Assembly: GCA_012513605.1 (NCBI GenBank)
Contig: JAAZBV010000036.1
Span: 1-50,965, forward strand
DNA from: Desulfatiglans sp.
Lineage (GTDB): Bacteria > Desulfobacterota > DSM-4660 > Desulfatiglandales > HGW-15
Length of the DNA: 50,965 bases
Direction of reading: 5' to 3'
In this document: positions 21,667-31,147 of the stretch, one piece after another
Numbering within the stretch: the stretch's first letter is position 1
How the letters are laid out: the number at the start of each line of letters is the position of its first letter
Program-made: the position numbers and the translations under genes
Notes under the pieces: generated by a model
The model's database searches: none
The model's input: only the letters and a program-made list of their open reading frames with translations
What the model was told of the DNA's origin: nothing

Positions 21667-24600
21667 ATGAACACTGTGAATATTACGGTACGATGGTTAA
21701 AGCCTTTTTTAATTGTTTTTATGATGGCAGCAATAATTATCTTTGCCGATAATAAATCTGGCGCAACCGATCTTACCGTTTGCAACAGTTGTACCTATAA
21801 AACCATAGAAAGCGCCATTGGCGCCGCCTCACCAGGTGACACCGTGTTGCTCGCGGGCGGGGCTACTTTCAATGAAAATATTAATATAACCAAAGATCTG
21901 ACTCTTCAGGGGGGCTACGCAGGCTGCCCGGATTGCATAAGGGCAAGGAGCACCATTAATGGTGGAGGGACAGGTTCGGTAGTGACAGTCTCCAGTGATC
22001 TTGTCACACTATTAAGTAACCTTATCCTGACCAACGGTAACAGTTACATGGAGGGCGGCGGTATCCTTATGTCCTATGGCAGTGGTGGCGGCACGATGAG
22101 CCTCATTAATGTAGATATCCATGGAAATACATCCCAATGGGGCGGGGGGCTATGGGTAGGCTTAGACGCCAGCGTTATCATGGAAAAGGTCAATATTTAC
22201 AACAATACAGCTTCAGCTTTTGGCGGTGGTGTAAGACTTTATGGAGGAAACATCACGTTAATCGATAGCAATATATATAACAATGCAGCACCCAAAGGAG
22301 CAGGGGTATACGCAACACTTGAAAGTGGTTCTGCTCTAAGCCTCCACATGACCTCTAATAGCAGCATCTACCAAAATAATGCAGTAACCGGTGATGGCCA
22401 GGGCGGGGGTATCTATATGAGCCAAGGCGAAATATCTATGACCGATAGTTCTCAAATCTACTCCAACAATTCCAGCAGTAGTGGGGGGGGAGTCTATCTG
22501 GATAACGGTAGCCTATTGGTCCGAAATGGCTCAATTCATGATAATGCTACATCTGTAAGTTTAAGCGGTAATTATGGCGGCGGCATTTTTGCTACAGGAA
22601 ACAGCTCTGTGGATTTACGCCAGACCTTAATACAAGGAAATAGAGCCCGCAATGGCGGTGGTATATATGCCAACCAGAGCAATATTGTACTCTACAATGT
22701 TTTTGTAACGGGGAATAATGCCTTTATTTCCAACACTGGAGATGGGGTGCGCCTGATAAATGGGGCAAGTCTTACCGGATCGCATAATACCTTTGCACAT
22801 AACGACAATGAGCTTGCAACCACTGGCCGTGCAATTGATGTGGATGACTCTTCCATCATAACGCTGAGCAATTCCATTATATGGGGCCATTCTATCAGCA
22901 TCAATGATTCCGGGCATAACGTGACCTGCTCCGACATAGAGAGGGGGTATACAGGGACAGGTAACATAGACATGAACCCTCAGTTTGTGAATCCGGCCGA
23001 CTCTGATTTTCGTGTGCAGGCCATCAGCCCTGTAATAGACCGATGCGCCACTGGTGAGGTTTTAGACTTTGAAAAGGAACCCCGCCCTATAGTCCATGTC
23101 CATGAGTCCACACCCTATGACATGGGGGCAGATGAATTCAGTATACCTCGAGTTGGGATAAATGGAGGAGCATGTGTTTATGGCACACTCACCACTGCAA
23201 TTTCTGCAGCAGAGGATGGTGATACCATCCAAATGGCAGAGGGTACCTATTATGAAGCTATCAAAATTATGGATAAAGATATCATAATAGCAGGCGGCTA
23301 TGACAGCACATGTGCCATGCCAGGTTCAAATAATTCAACAGTAAATGCCATATATCATTCAGGCAGCGTATTTAATATACTTCGCAGCACTGTGACGCTA
23401 CGCAATCTGGAGATTACACGAGGGAATGCTGTTGAAGGGGGAGGGGTAAAGGTTGACACAGGGTCAGATGTTACCCTTGACAATAGCCATATACTCTTAA
23501 ATACAGGTTCCCATGGCGCAGGATTGTATGTTAACTTTAATTCTATCACCACCCTTATCAACGGCGCCAGCATTGAATACAATACTGCAACGGTTGCCGG
23601 AGGCGGCGCATATTTATCAGGCCAGCTTGTCGTGAATACATGGCTTGGCGGGATTAATTATAATAGTGCTCCCAATGGCGGAGGAGTCTCAATACTACAA
23701 GGTGGTAGTTTACTCTTAGACCCAGGCCATGTGAAGTACAATGCAGCAACTGCTGCTAACGGCTGTGGCGGAGGTATAAATATTTTAACAGGAGGGGTTT
23801 CTGCTATCAAATCTTCATCCAACGTGCTTCGGAACACCGCATATAACGGGGCTGCCATTTGTATGGATAATTCCCATGTCTATTTGGATAATGCTCACAT
23901 CCATAATAATGAGGCTTCTAATAATGGCGGGGCAGTATACATGACCAACGACAGTTTTCTTAATTCCTCTTATGGGTATCTGTTTCAAAACATCTCCGGC
24001 AGCAATGGAGGAGCCGTGTTCTTGAACGGCAACAGTTACCTGAGCCTCTCCAGATCTATCTGGTATGACAACCACTCAGATGGTTACGGCGGGGCAATAT
24101 ACTCTAATGAAGGCACAATTGATATTAATTACTCAAAATTTTTCAACAATATGGCAAACCGAGGCGGGGCAATATTCCAGACTGGCGCAGCTCCATCTGC
24201 AGATGTCTCAAACAGTCTGTTTTACAGCAACACCAGCACATCCGGGTTTGGCGGGGGGATCCGTTCAGAGGGTGGGTTATTCAGCATGACTCATGTCACG
24301 CTTACTGAAAACATTAATGGCGCAGGCTATTCCCAGGTTAACACCAATGGTAATGTAATAAACAGCATCGCCTGGGGCAATGATGGTGGCGGGTTCTGGA
24401 AATCAACTGGTTCACTCGATGGGACATGTAATATTGACCAAAGCGGGGTTGTTGGTCAAAATATTGATCCCATGTTTGTGGCCCCTGGTGTAACCAGGGA
24501 CTATCATTTAAGAAGCGATTCACCTGCTATTGACGCATGCGCTACAGGATTGGCATATGATCTGGACGAGGTGCCCAGGCCAATGTTGAACAGCTATGAC

Positions 24601-25122
24601 ATGGGCGCTTATGAATACTATATAGTGTATAATGTGGCAACAGCAGCAAGCCCTTCTGAGGGAGGCACAGTCTCCGGCTCAGGGACCTATTATTCTGGCG
24701 CTAACGTCACGGTAAATGCAACACCCGCTTCAGGATATGTATTTATTAATTGGTCAAAAGGGGGCAGTGTTGTCTCTCTCAATCATTCCTACTCCTTTTC
24801 AGCGACTGCTGATGTTACCATGCAGGCCAACTTCAGTCAGGTTCAGAGTCATTATTTGATCACTGTCTCAGGAAACACGAATCATGGAGCCTTTTCAGGA
24901 GAGGGTTCTTACAGCCATGGTTCAATTACGACTTTAACTGCTTATCCTAATGCTGGGTATGCTTTTTCACACTGGGTAGAAACATGGGATGGATATGAGG
25001 GAAGCTTCATTGTCTCCACAGATGAAACATACACCTTTACTGCTGACAGCGCACGATACCTTAAGGCTGTATTCAGACCAAAAGTCTCACCTGGTGTTAT
25101 GATGCTTCTCCTTGGAGAGTAG
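21667..25122 (+). CDS. Secreted right-handed beta-helix protein with two duplicated halves and C-terminal repeat domains
   Basis: A 1151-residue exported protein of unknown partner. A signal peptide is visible (hydrophobic core at about 12-28). There follow two long halves (about 35-490 and 491-985). Each begins with a CTY..IESAI / CVYGTLTTAISAA segment and is full of parallel beta-helix rungs with Gly-Gly-Gly-Ile/Val and Asn-Asn motifs. Each half ends in a PRP...YDMGADEF / YDMGAYEY motif, the choice-of-anchor Q hallmark. The C-terminus has two about 75-residue beta repeats (GGTVSGSGTYYSGANVTVNA; then HGAFSGEGSYSHGSITTLTA) of the InlB/Flg_new type. Likely a surface or secreted adhesin- or polysaccharide-interacting protein. 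The start follows a GGGGGAAG ribosome site. Confidence 0.85.
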   Translation: MNTVNITVRWLKPFLIVFMMAAIIIFADNKSGATDLTVCNSCTYKTIESAIGAASPGDTVLLAGGATFNENINITKDLTLQGGYAGCPDCIRARSTINGGGTGSVVTVSSDLVTLLSNLILTNGNSYMEGGGILMSYGSGGGTMSLINVDIHGNTSQWGGGLWVGLDASVIMEKVNIYNNTASAFGGGVRLYGGNITLIDSNIYNNAAPKGAGVYATLESGSALSLHMTSNSSIYQNNAVTGDGQGGGIYMSQGEISMTDSSQIYSNNSSSSGGGVYLDNGSLLVRNGSIHDNATSVSLSGNYGGGIFATGNSSVDLRQTLIQGNRARNGGGIYANQSNIVLYNVFVTGNNAFISNTGDGVRLINGASLTGSHNTFAHNDNELATTGRAIDVDDSSIITLSNSIIWGHSISINDSGHNVTCSDIERGYTGTGNIDMNPQFVNPADSDFRVQAISPVIDRCATGEVLDFEKEPRPIVHVHESTPYDMGADEFSIPRVGINGGACVYGTLTTAISAAEDGDTIQMAEGTYYEAIKIMDKDIIIAGGYDSTCAMPGSNNSTVNAIYHSGSVFNILRSTVTLRNLEITRGNAVEGGGVKVDTGSDVTLDNSHILLNTGSHGAGLYVNFNSITTLINGASIEYNTATVAGGGAYLSGQLVVNTWLGGINYNSAPNGGGVSILQGGSLLLDPGHVKYNAATAANGCGGGINILTGGVSAIKSSSNVLRNTAYNGAAICMDNSHVYLDNAHIHNNEASNNGGAVYMTNDSFLNSSYGYLFQNISGSNGGAVFLNGNSYLSLSRSIWYDNHSDGYGGAIYSNEGTIDINYSKFFNNMANRGGAIFQTGAAPSADVSNSLFYSNTSTSGFGGGIRSEGGLFSMTHVTLTENINGAGYSQVNTNGNVINSIAWGNDGGGFWKSTGSLDGTCNIDQSGVVGQNIDPMFVAPGVTRDYHLRSDSPAIDACATGLAYDLDEVPRPMLNSYDMGAYEYYIVYNVATAASPSEGGTVSGSGTYYSGANVTVNATPASGYVFINWSKGGSVVSLNHSYSFSATADVTMQANFSQVQSHYLITVSGNTNHGAFSGEGSYSHGSITTLTAYPNAGYAFSHWVETWDGYEGSFIVSTDETYTFTADSARYLKAVFRPKVSPGVMMLLLGE

Positions 25123-25170
25123 CAGCTTAAAAATTGACAATAAAAGTCAAAATAGTTTGGGTATATTTTA

Positions 25171-25226
25171 AAAAAATGCCGGCCAGAGTAAGGATGATAT
25201 CCTTTTACTGACCGGCAATATTTTTT
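25171..25226. terminator. Bidirectional terminator between the beta-helix gene and thiC
   Basis: A long imperfect stem (TGCCGG...CCGGCA, inner part TAAGGAT/ATCCTT, 3-nt loop) is flanked by AAAAAA on the left and TTTTTT on the right. It can end transcription from both convergent genes. Confidence 0.85.
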
Positions 25227-25279
25227 GCTAAACTGAAGACAGGCGATTATCTTTTGTAATAGGGATTAAACCTGGCATG

Positions 25280-26563
25280 TCAACTGTTAAAATACTCTCT
25301 TACCTGTTTTATTGCACAGAACTTACCGCACATGGTGCATACATCCTTCTCACCGGGCGGGTTCTCTCCCCTTACACGCCTTGCCTTGACCGGGTCAAGG
25401 GCGCACTGCATCTGTGTTTCCCAGTCAAGATTTCTTCTGGCCACTGCCATCTTTCTGTCACGATCAATAGCACGTTTATTTCCCCTTGCAATATCAGCCG
25501 CATGTGCTGCTATCTTTGTTACAACTACCCCCTCGCGGACATCCTCAATGGTTGGAAGTGATAAATGTTCAGAAGGTGTTACATAACACAGGAAATCAGC
25601 GCCTGCCTCTCCTGCTATTGCCCCGCCTATGGCGCATGCAACATGGTCATGCCCTGCTGCAATATCGGTTACAAGCGGGCCCAGCACATAAAAGGGGGCA
25701 TTTTTACATAACTGTTTTTGAAGCAGGATATTTGCCTTTATCTGATTCATGGGCACATGGCCTGGGCCCTCTATCATAACCTGTACATCTTGTGCCCATG
25801 CAGCATCAGTAAGCTCTCCCAGGGTCATGAGTTCATGTATCTGCGCACGGTCTGTGGCGTCAGCGAGACACCCTGGCCTTAACCCGTCACCAAGGCTCAA
25901 GGTAACATCATACTTTTTTGCTATCTCTAAAAGCCTGTCATAATTTTCATAAAGGGGGTTCTCTTTATCATGATGCAGCATCCAGGTGGTTAACAGCGCC
26001 CCGCCACGGCTCACGATATTGGTGACCCTCCCCTGATTTTTGAGCGTCTCAAGGGCCGCCCTTGTTAGTCCGCAATGGACAGTAATAAAATCCACCCCTT
26101 CAGCCACCTGGGATTCAATTACTTCAAATATCTTATCAACAGTAAGATGAATCACCCCTCCACAGGTATTAATGGCCTCTACCACAGCCTGGTAAATCGG
26201 CACAGTGCCGATCGGCGCCGTTGATGCATTAATAATCTTTTTTCTGCATTCATTGATATCGCCTCCTGTAGAGAGATCCATAACCGCATCAGCGCCAGCA
26301 TCAATAGCCACACGCATCTTTTCAAGCTCTTCATCTATATCAGCATGGTCTGATGATGTGCCGATATTTGCATTAACCTTTATGGAGAGCCCTTCACCAA
26401 TCCCGCATGGGCTCAATCTTTTGTGCTTAATATTTGCAGGAATTACAACTCGCCCCTGGGCAATCCTCTCCCTTAAGAGAACCACATCAACATCTTCCTT
26501 TTCAGCTACTATTTTCATCTCAGGCGTGATGATCCCGGCCCTGGCGCTTTTTAACTGTGTCAT
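25280..26563 (-). CDS. thiC: Phosphomethylpyrimidine synthase ThiC (short form)
   Basis: A radical SAM enzyme that converts aminoimidazole ribotide to the thiamine pyrimidine. The motifs ANIGTSSDHADIDEELEKM, DAVMDLSTGGDIN, SRGGALLTTWMLHH and EGPGHVPMNQIKANI are ThiC hallmarks. The C-terminal cluster motif is DVCTMCGKFCAIK (Cys spacing 2 then 3, versus 2 then 4 in the E. coli form), a feature I associate with the short form of anaerobes. I start at MTQLKSARAGIITPEM (26563); an upstream ATG at 26650 adds 29 unlike residues. No TPP-riboswitch-like leader is visible, though a TTGACA lies at 26646-26651 on this strand. A paralogue making hydroxybenzimidazole (BzaF) cannot be excluded. Confidence 0.88.
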   Translation of the reverse strand: MTQLKSARAGIITPEMKIVAEKEDVDVVLLRERIAQGRVVIPANIKHKRLSPCGIGEGLSIKVNANIGTSSDHADIDEELEKMRVAIDAGADAVMDLSTGGDINECRKKIINASTAPIGTVPIYQAVVEAINTCGGVIHLTVDKIFEVIESQVAEGVDFITVHCGLTRAALETLKNQGRVTNIVSRGGALLTTWMLHHDKENPLYENYDRLLEIAKKYDVTLSLGDGLRPGCLADATDRAQIHELMTLGELTDAAWAQDVQVMIEGPGHVPMNQIKANILLQKQLCKNAPFYVLGPLVTDIAAGHDHVACAIGGAIAGEAGADFLCYVTPSEHLSLPTIEDVREGVVVTKIAAHAADIARGNKRAIDRDRKMAVARRNLDWETQMQCALDPVKARRVRGENPPGEKDVCTMCGKFCAIKQVREYFNS

Positions 26564-26724
26564 ATTCAAACCCTTAACCTTGTATAAATTGGATTTAACA
26601 ATATTATTTATTAGGTTCTGGAAGCTAACAATATCAACATAGTATGTCAATTGAATTCCTTGTATTTATTGGATAATATTGATATATCTCATATTATCTG
26701 AGCCCAAAATTCCTAGGAGCCAAT

Positions 26725-29145
26725 ATGAAAAAAATATTCAGGTTTTTCCTTTCATTTAACCCGGTTTCAATTTCTACCCTGATTATCATTATTGTACTTG
26801 TAATGCTCGGATACGGGATTGAGATTTTTCATCTATTTGAACTCAAGACCTATGACCAGCGTTTAAAGTGGAGGGGAGAGAGGCCTATCTCAGGGCTTGT
26901 TGTCGCAGTGGTGATAGATGAAAAAAGCCTTGATAAGGAGGGGATGTGGCCCTGGTCGAGGCATAAAATGGCCACGCTTATTAACAGGCTCTCTGATGAT
27001 GGGGCAAAGGTTATTGGTATGGATATCTTTTTTACAGAGCCTGATAAAAGCATAAGCATGGAAATCATCAATTATATAGAAAAAAGGCTTAATGCCCTGA
27101 ACATAACAGATGATGATCTTTTCTCTTATCTGGATGAAACAAAAAGACTATCTGATAATGATATGCTGTTTGCCGATGCAATAAAAAGCTCAAAGGCAAA
27201 GGTAGTAATGCCCTATTTCTGGCACAGCAGCCAGAAGAGCCTTGGCTATGATATAGGGCTTGAAGAACTTGACAGAAGATTAAAGATCATAGGCAACTCC
27301 CTTTACTCAATGATGGATTATGACGAGGCGCTTAACGATGACTATGATCCGTTTTTTAATCCCTACATAAACCCCTATGCCCCGGAGGTAAACCTTGAGA
27401 TATTAAGCGTGCCTGCCAGCGGGTCTGGATACATTGATCTTCCATATGAAGATGACGGGATAATCAGGAGGATGCCCCTTGCAGTAAAATACGGGGATAG
27501 GGATGATGTCTATACCCCCTTTTCTCTTCAATGCGCCTGGCAATATCTTGACTCACCCCCGCTCATATTGCAGATAACAAAATATTATGGAATTGATGGT
27601 GTCAGGATCGGCAGGCTTTTTGTCCCAACAGATGAAAAGGGGGGGGTGCTGATAAATTATTACGGGCCAGGAGGAACTATTCCCCATTATTCGGCAACAG
27701 ATATTATTCAGGGAAATTTTGAAACGGGCACATTCAGGGATAAAATTGTTGTGGTAGGTTCCACAGCCCAGGGGGCCCATGATATGAGAAACACACCCTT
27801 TGACTCGGCTCAGCCGGGTCTTGAGGTGCATGCAACTGTAATAGAAAATATAATCAATCAGGATTTTATAAAAAAGACAATGACCGTGCCTGAGTATGAT
27901 TACCTTGCTGTCATAATCCTGGGTTTAATTATCGCCTTTATTATACCAAGGGCAGGGGCAATAATGGGCCTTACATCCACTGCCCTTGTTATTATACTTT
28001 ATACATATCTCTGCATGTGGCTCTTCTCAAATTATGGCCTGTGGGTAAACATGGTTTATCCCATCATGGGGGTAATGCTGTTATATGCATCCCTTACCTC
28101 CTGGCATTTTCTTGTTGAAGAAAAGAACAAGAGATTTCTGCATTCAACCTTTTCAAGCTACCTGTCACCTGAACTTATAGATGATATGGTAACAAGCAAA
28201 ACAATACCCATACTTGGCGGAGAAGCAAGGGTTGTGACCGCATACTTTACAGATATAGAGAATTTCTCTCTCTTTTCTGAAAGGCTTACAGCTCCTCAGC
28301 TCGTTGATCTTTTGAATGAATATCTCTCATCCATGACCGATATCCTTTTAAAAGAAAAGGGCACACTGGATAAATATGAAGGGGATGCGATCATTGCCTT
28401 TCTTGGCGCACCGATGAGTATCCCTGATCATACACTCCGTGCATGCAGGGCAGCTATTGAAATGCAGAACAGGCTGGTTGATCTTCGTAAAAAATGGGGA
28501 ACAGAAAAACAGATGGAGGGAGAGCCTGACAGAAATATAAAAAGGGTTCCATCCGAGATTTGGAACCCAGGTGATAAATGGCCAAAGGTTGTGCATGAAA
28601 TGAGAATGCGCATAGGGATTAACAGCGGCGAGATTGTTATTGGCAACATGGGGAGCAAAATGCGCATGAACTATACGATGATGGGTGATGCGGTTAACCT
28701 GGCAGCGCGCCTTGAGGCAGGCGCAAAACAGTATGGTATATACACAGCAGTTAGTGAACATACCCTTAACATGGAGTATATTAATGAAAAGGGTGAAAAT
28801 GATCGTGCCATTAATCATGTGGAAGCGCGTTTTATTGATAACATTATTGTTGTAGGGAGATCAGAGCCAGTGAAGATTTTTGAACTATTTGCCATGAAAG
28901 GCGGGCTCACCGGGCATGAAAAGGAGCTTTTTAACCTCTTTGATCAGGGCATAAACAATTATCTTGATATGCAATGGAAAAGAGCCATAGAGTGTTTCAG
29001 GGAATCCCTCAAATTTGAACGTTACCCTGATGCAAAGACAAATCCATCAGAAGTATATATTAAAAGATGTGAAGAGTATCTGGATAATCCGCCTGCAGCG
29101 CCAGGTGAAATATGGGATGGGGTATACAGGCTGACTGAGAAATAG
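26725..29145 (+). CDS. CHASE2-domain adenylate cyclase
   Basis: An 806-residue membrane sensor predicted to make cAMP. An N-terminal TM (about 13-33) leads to an extracytoplasmic CHASE2 sensor (about 40-370, with DEKSLDKEGMWPWSRHKMA and GMDIFFTEPD). Then come three TM helices (about 390-455) and a class III cyclase domain (about 490-720). The catalytic residues are present: metal Asp510 (FTDIENFS) and Asp554 (KYEGDAIIAF), adenine-selecting Lys550 and Thr651, and Asn658/Arg662 (GDAVNLAARLE). The Lys/Thr pair favours ATP over GTP. A C-terminal TPR-like tail follows. It is divergent from thiC. Confidence 0.93.
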   Translation: MKKIFRFFLSFNPVSISTLIIIIVLVMLGYGIEIFHLFELKTYDQRLKWRGERPISGLVVAVVIDEKSLDKEGMWPWSRHKMATLINRLSDDGAKVIGMDIFFTEPDKSISMEIINYIEKRLNALNITDDDLFSYLDETKRLSDNDMLFADAIKSSKAKVVMPYFWHSSQKSLGYDIGLEELDRRLKIIGNSLYSMMDYDEALNDDYDPFFNPYINPYAPEVNLEILSVPASGSGYIDLPYEDDGIIRRMPLAVKYGDRDDVYTPFSLQCAWQYLDSPPLILQITKYYGIDGVRIGRLFVPTDEKGGVLINYYGPGGTIPHYSATDIIQGNFETGTFRDKIVVVGSTAQGAHDMRNTPFDSAQPGLEVHATVIENIINQDFIKKTMTVPEYDYLAVIILGLIIAFIIPRAGAIMGLTSTALVIILYTYLCMWLFSNYGLWVNMVYPIMGVMLLYASLTSWHFLVEEKNKRFLHSTFSSYLSPELIDDMVTSKTIPILGGEARVVTAYFTDIENFSLFSERLTAPQLVDLLNEYLSSMTDILLKEKGTLDKYEGDAIIAFLGAPMSIPDHTLRACRAAIEMQNRLVDLRKKWGTEKQMEGEPDRNIKRVPSEIWNPGDKWPKVVHEMRMRIGINSGEIVIGNMGSKMRMNYTMMGDAVNLAARLEAGAKQYGIYTAVSEHTLNMEYINEKGENDRAINHVEARFIDNIIVVGRSEPVKIFELFAMKGGLTGHEKELFNLFDQGINNYLDMQWKRAIECFRESLKFERYPDAKTNPSEVYIKRCEEYLDNPPAAPGEIWDGVYRLTEK

Positions 29146-29147
29146 TA

Positions 29148-29597
29148 TTAAAATATTTTCTCACTATCAAGCAGGATGGTAACAGGGCCGTCATTAATCA
29201 GGTGCACATCCATTGTCGCCTGGAAAATTCCTGTAGCTACCTCAATATTCTGCTCTTTTATCAGCCCGATAAATTTTTCATAAAGAGGGATGGCCTTTTC
29301 AGGCCTTGCAGCCTCAATAAATGATGGCCTTCTGCCTTTCCTGCAGTCACCCCAGAGGGTAAATTGTGAGACCACAAGGGCTGCACCCTTTATGTCGATA
29401 AGAGAGAGGTTCATAAGATCATCTGCGTCAGGGAATATCCTCAGGTTTATTATTTTATTGGCCATATACTCGCATTCTTTTTCCGTATCTCGTTCACCAA
29501 CACCCAAAAAGACAAGAAGGCCCTTTGATATGGCACCCACAACCTTACCCTCAATCTCCACTCTTGCCTCTTTTACCCTTTGAACAACCGCCCGCAT
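29148..29597 (-). CDS. dtd: D-aminoacyl-tRNA deacylase
   Basis: A 149-residue DTD that hydrolyses D-amino acids (and Gly) from mischarged tRNA. The substrate-pocket motifs are intact: [17 protein letters not shown] and the C-terminal [11 protein letters not shown], with [14 protein letters not shown] at the N-terminus. It converges with the cyclase gene, with 2 bp between stops. Confidence 0.96.
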   Translation of the reverse strand: MRAVVQRVKEARVEIEGKVVGAISKGLLVFLGVGERDTEKECEYMANKIINLRIFPDADDLMNLSLIDIKGAALVVSQFTLWGDCRKGRRPSFIEAARPEKAIPLYEKFIGLIKEQNIEVATGIFQATMDVHLINDGPVTILLDSEKIF

Positions 29598-29676
29598 AAG
29601 TATATCCTGCTCCTTGATTAAATAAGATAAACCTATTATGTTACGAACCTATTTTCAAGAAAAAGGTTTTGGACTT

Positions 29677-31035
29677 ATGTCTTCAGTTATACTTATCAAC
29701 CCCTGGATATATGACTTTGCTGCTCATGATCTATGGTCAAAGCCCCTTGGCCTGCTTTATATTGCAGGATTATTAAGGGGGATGGGATTGAATGTGCACT
29801 TAATAGACTGCATGGATAAAAACAACCCGGATATGGTGAAAAGCTTTTCAGCCAAAAAACCGGTGGTTAAAAAATATGGCACAGGAAAATACTTCAGGGA
29901 AGAGATAGAAAAGCCTGGTTCATTAAAAGATATCCCCCGCAAATACAGCCGATATGGCATTAAACCTGATATATACAGGAGACTATTAACCTCAATTGAG
30001 AAACCTTCTGCAATACTTGTAACATCGCTTATGACATACTGGTACCCCGGTGTCATTGATGCAATAAAAATCGCAAGAGAGATACACCCCGGTATCCCTG
30101 TTATTCTTGGTGGTATCTATGCAAGACTTTGCCCTGACCATGCAAGGGAATATTCCGGGGCTGATTATGTGGCAAATGAAATAAACCTGGATAACATCTC
30201 ATCGTTACCTGATATACTGAGGAGGTATGATATCCCTTTATCGAGGCATGCCTTGTCTCTACATGATAATTTCTCCTTTTATCCGGCCTTTGATACATAC
30301 AATAAAATTGACTATGTAACCATCCAGACATCAACAGGCTGCCCATACAGTTGTAAATACTGCGCAAGCAGGTTTCTTTATCCAGTTTTTAAAAGAAGAG
30401 ACCCTGATGATGTTATCTCTGAAATCATACACTGGCACACCAAATATGATGTAACTGACTTTGCATTTTATGATGATGCCCTTTTAGTTGATTCAGACAG
30501 GCATATTGTTCCTATCCTCGAAAAATTACGGAGTAACAACATCAGTGTCAGGTTTCACACACCGAATGCTATTCATGTAAAGGAGATTACTCCTGATATA
30601 GCGAGGCTGCTTTTTTCTTCAGGGTTCACCACAATCAGGCTTGGCCTTGAGACATCAGATATGGATATGCACAGAGATCTGGATAAAAAGATTGCCCTTG
30701 GCGATTTTGAGGCCGCAGTAAAAAATCTGAATGAGGCAGGGTATAGCAAAAAGGATATTGGCGCATATATACTGATGGGGCTCCCTGGTCAATCAGTGGA
30801 GTCTGTTACAGAAACTGTGATCTTTGCTGACAAGGCAGGCGCGATGCCCTACCTTGCTGAATACTCCCCTCTCCCTGAAACACCTATGTGGGAGGTATCA
30901 GTAGCCTGCGCAAGGTTTGATATCAAAAGCGACCCCATATTTCATAATAACTGCCTTTTGTCCTGCTGGAGCGATGAGCAGATGAAAAAGTTACCTGCGC
31001 TGAAAACCCTGGTAAAAAAAATCAGAGAGGCATGA
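29677..31035 (+). CDS. B12-binding-type radical SAM protein
   Basis: The N-terminal half (about 5-190) looks like a cobalamin-binding Rossmann domain (VILINPWIYDF, KPLGLLYIAGLLRGMGL, PVILGGIYARLCPDHA) but without the DxHxxG cobalamin His motif. The radical SAM barrel follows with CPYSCKYC (CX3CX2C), GLETSD and GAYILMGLPGQS. It should cleave SAM reductively through a 4Fe-4S cluster; the substrate is unknown. I prefer the ATG at 29677 (MSSVILIN); an in-frame ATG at 29638 adds 13 residues. It is followed by a URO-D-family gene after 112 bp. Confidence 0.85.
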   Translation: MSSVILINPWIYDFAAHDLWSKPLGLLYIAGLLRGMGLNVHLIDCMDKNNPDMVKSFSAKKPVVKKYGTGKYFREEIEKPGSLKDIPRKYSRYGIKPDIYRRLLTSIEKPSAILVTSLMTYWYPGVIDAIKIAREIHPGIPVILGGIYARLCPDHAREYSGADYVANEINLDNISSLPDILRRYDIPLSRHALSLHDNFSFYPAFDTYNKIDYVTIQTSTGCPYSCKYCASRFLYPVFKRRDPDDVISEIIHWHTKYDVTDFAFYDDALLVDSDRHIVPILEKLRSNNISVRFHTPNAIHVKEITPDIARLLFSSGFTTIRLGLETSDMDMHRDLDKKIALGDFEAAVKNLNEAGYSKKDIGAYILMGLPGQSVESVTETVIFADKAGAMPYLAEYSPLPETPMWEVSVACARFDIKSDPIFHNNCLLSCWSDEQMKKLPALKTLVKKIREA

Positions 31036-31147
31036 CCCTCTTTTTCATCATTGACAAATAGAGACGAATAATAAATTATCGCATCAGCTTGTTTTCTTAA
31101 CAGAACCAGTTAACCAGGATGACCATATTTTAAAAGGGGGCCAACAG

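Noticed and set aside
26564-26724. TPP riboswitch before thiC
   Set aside because: The conserved CUGAGA and ACCUGAUC-type blocks were not found on the minus strand.
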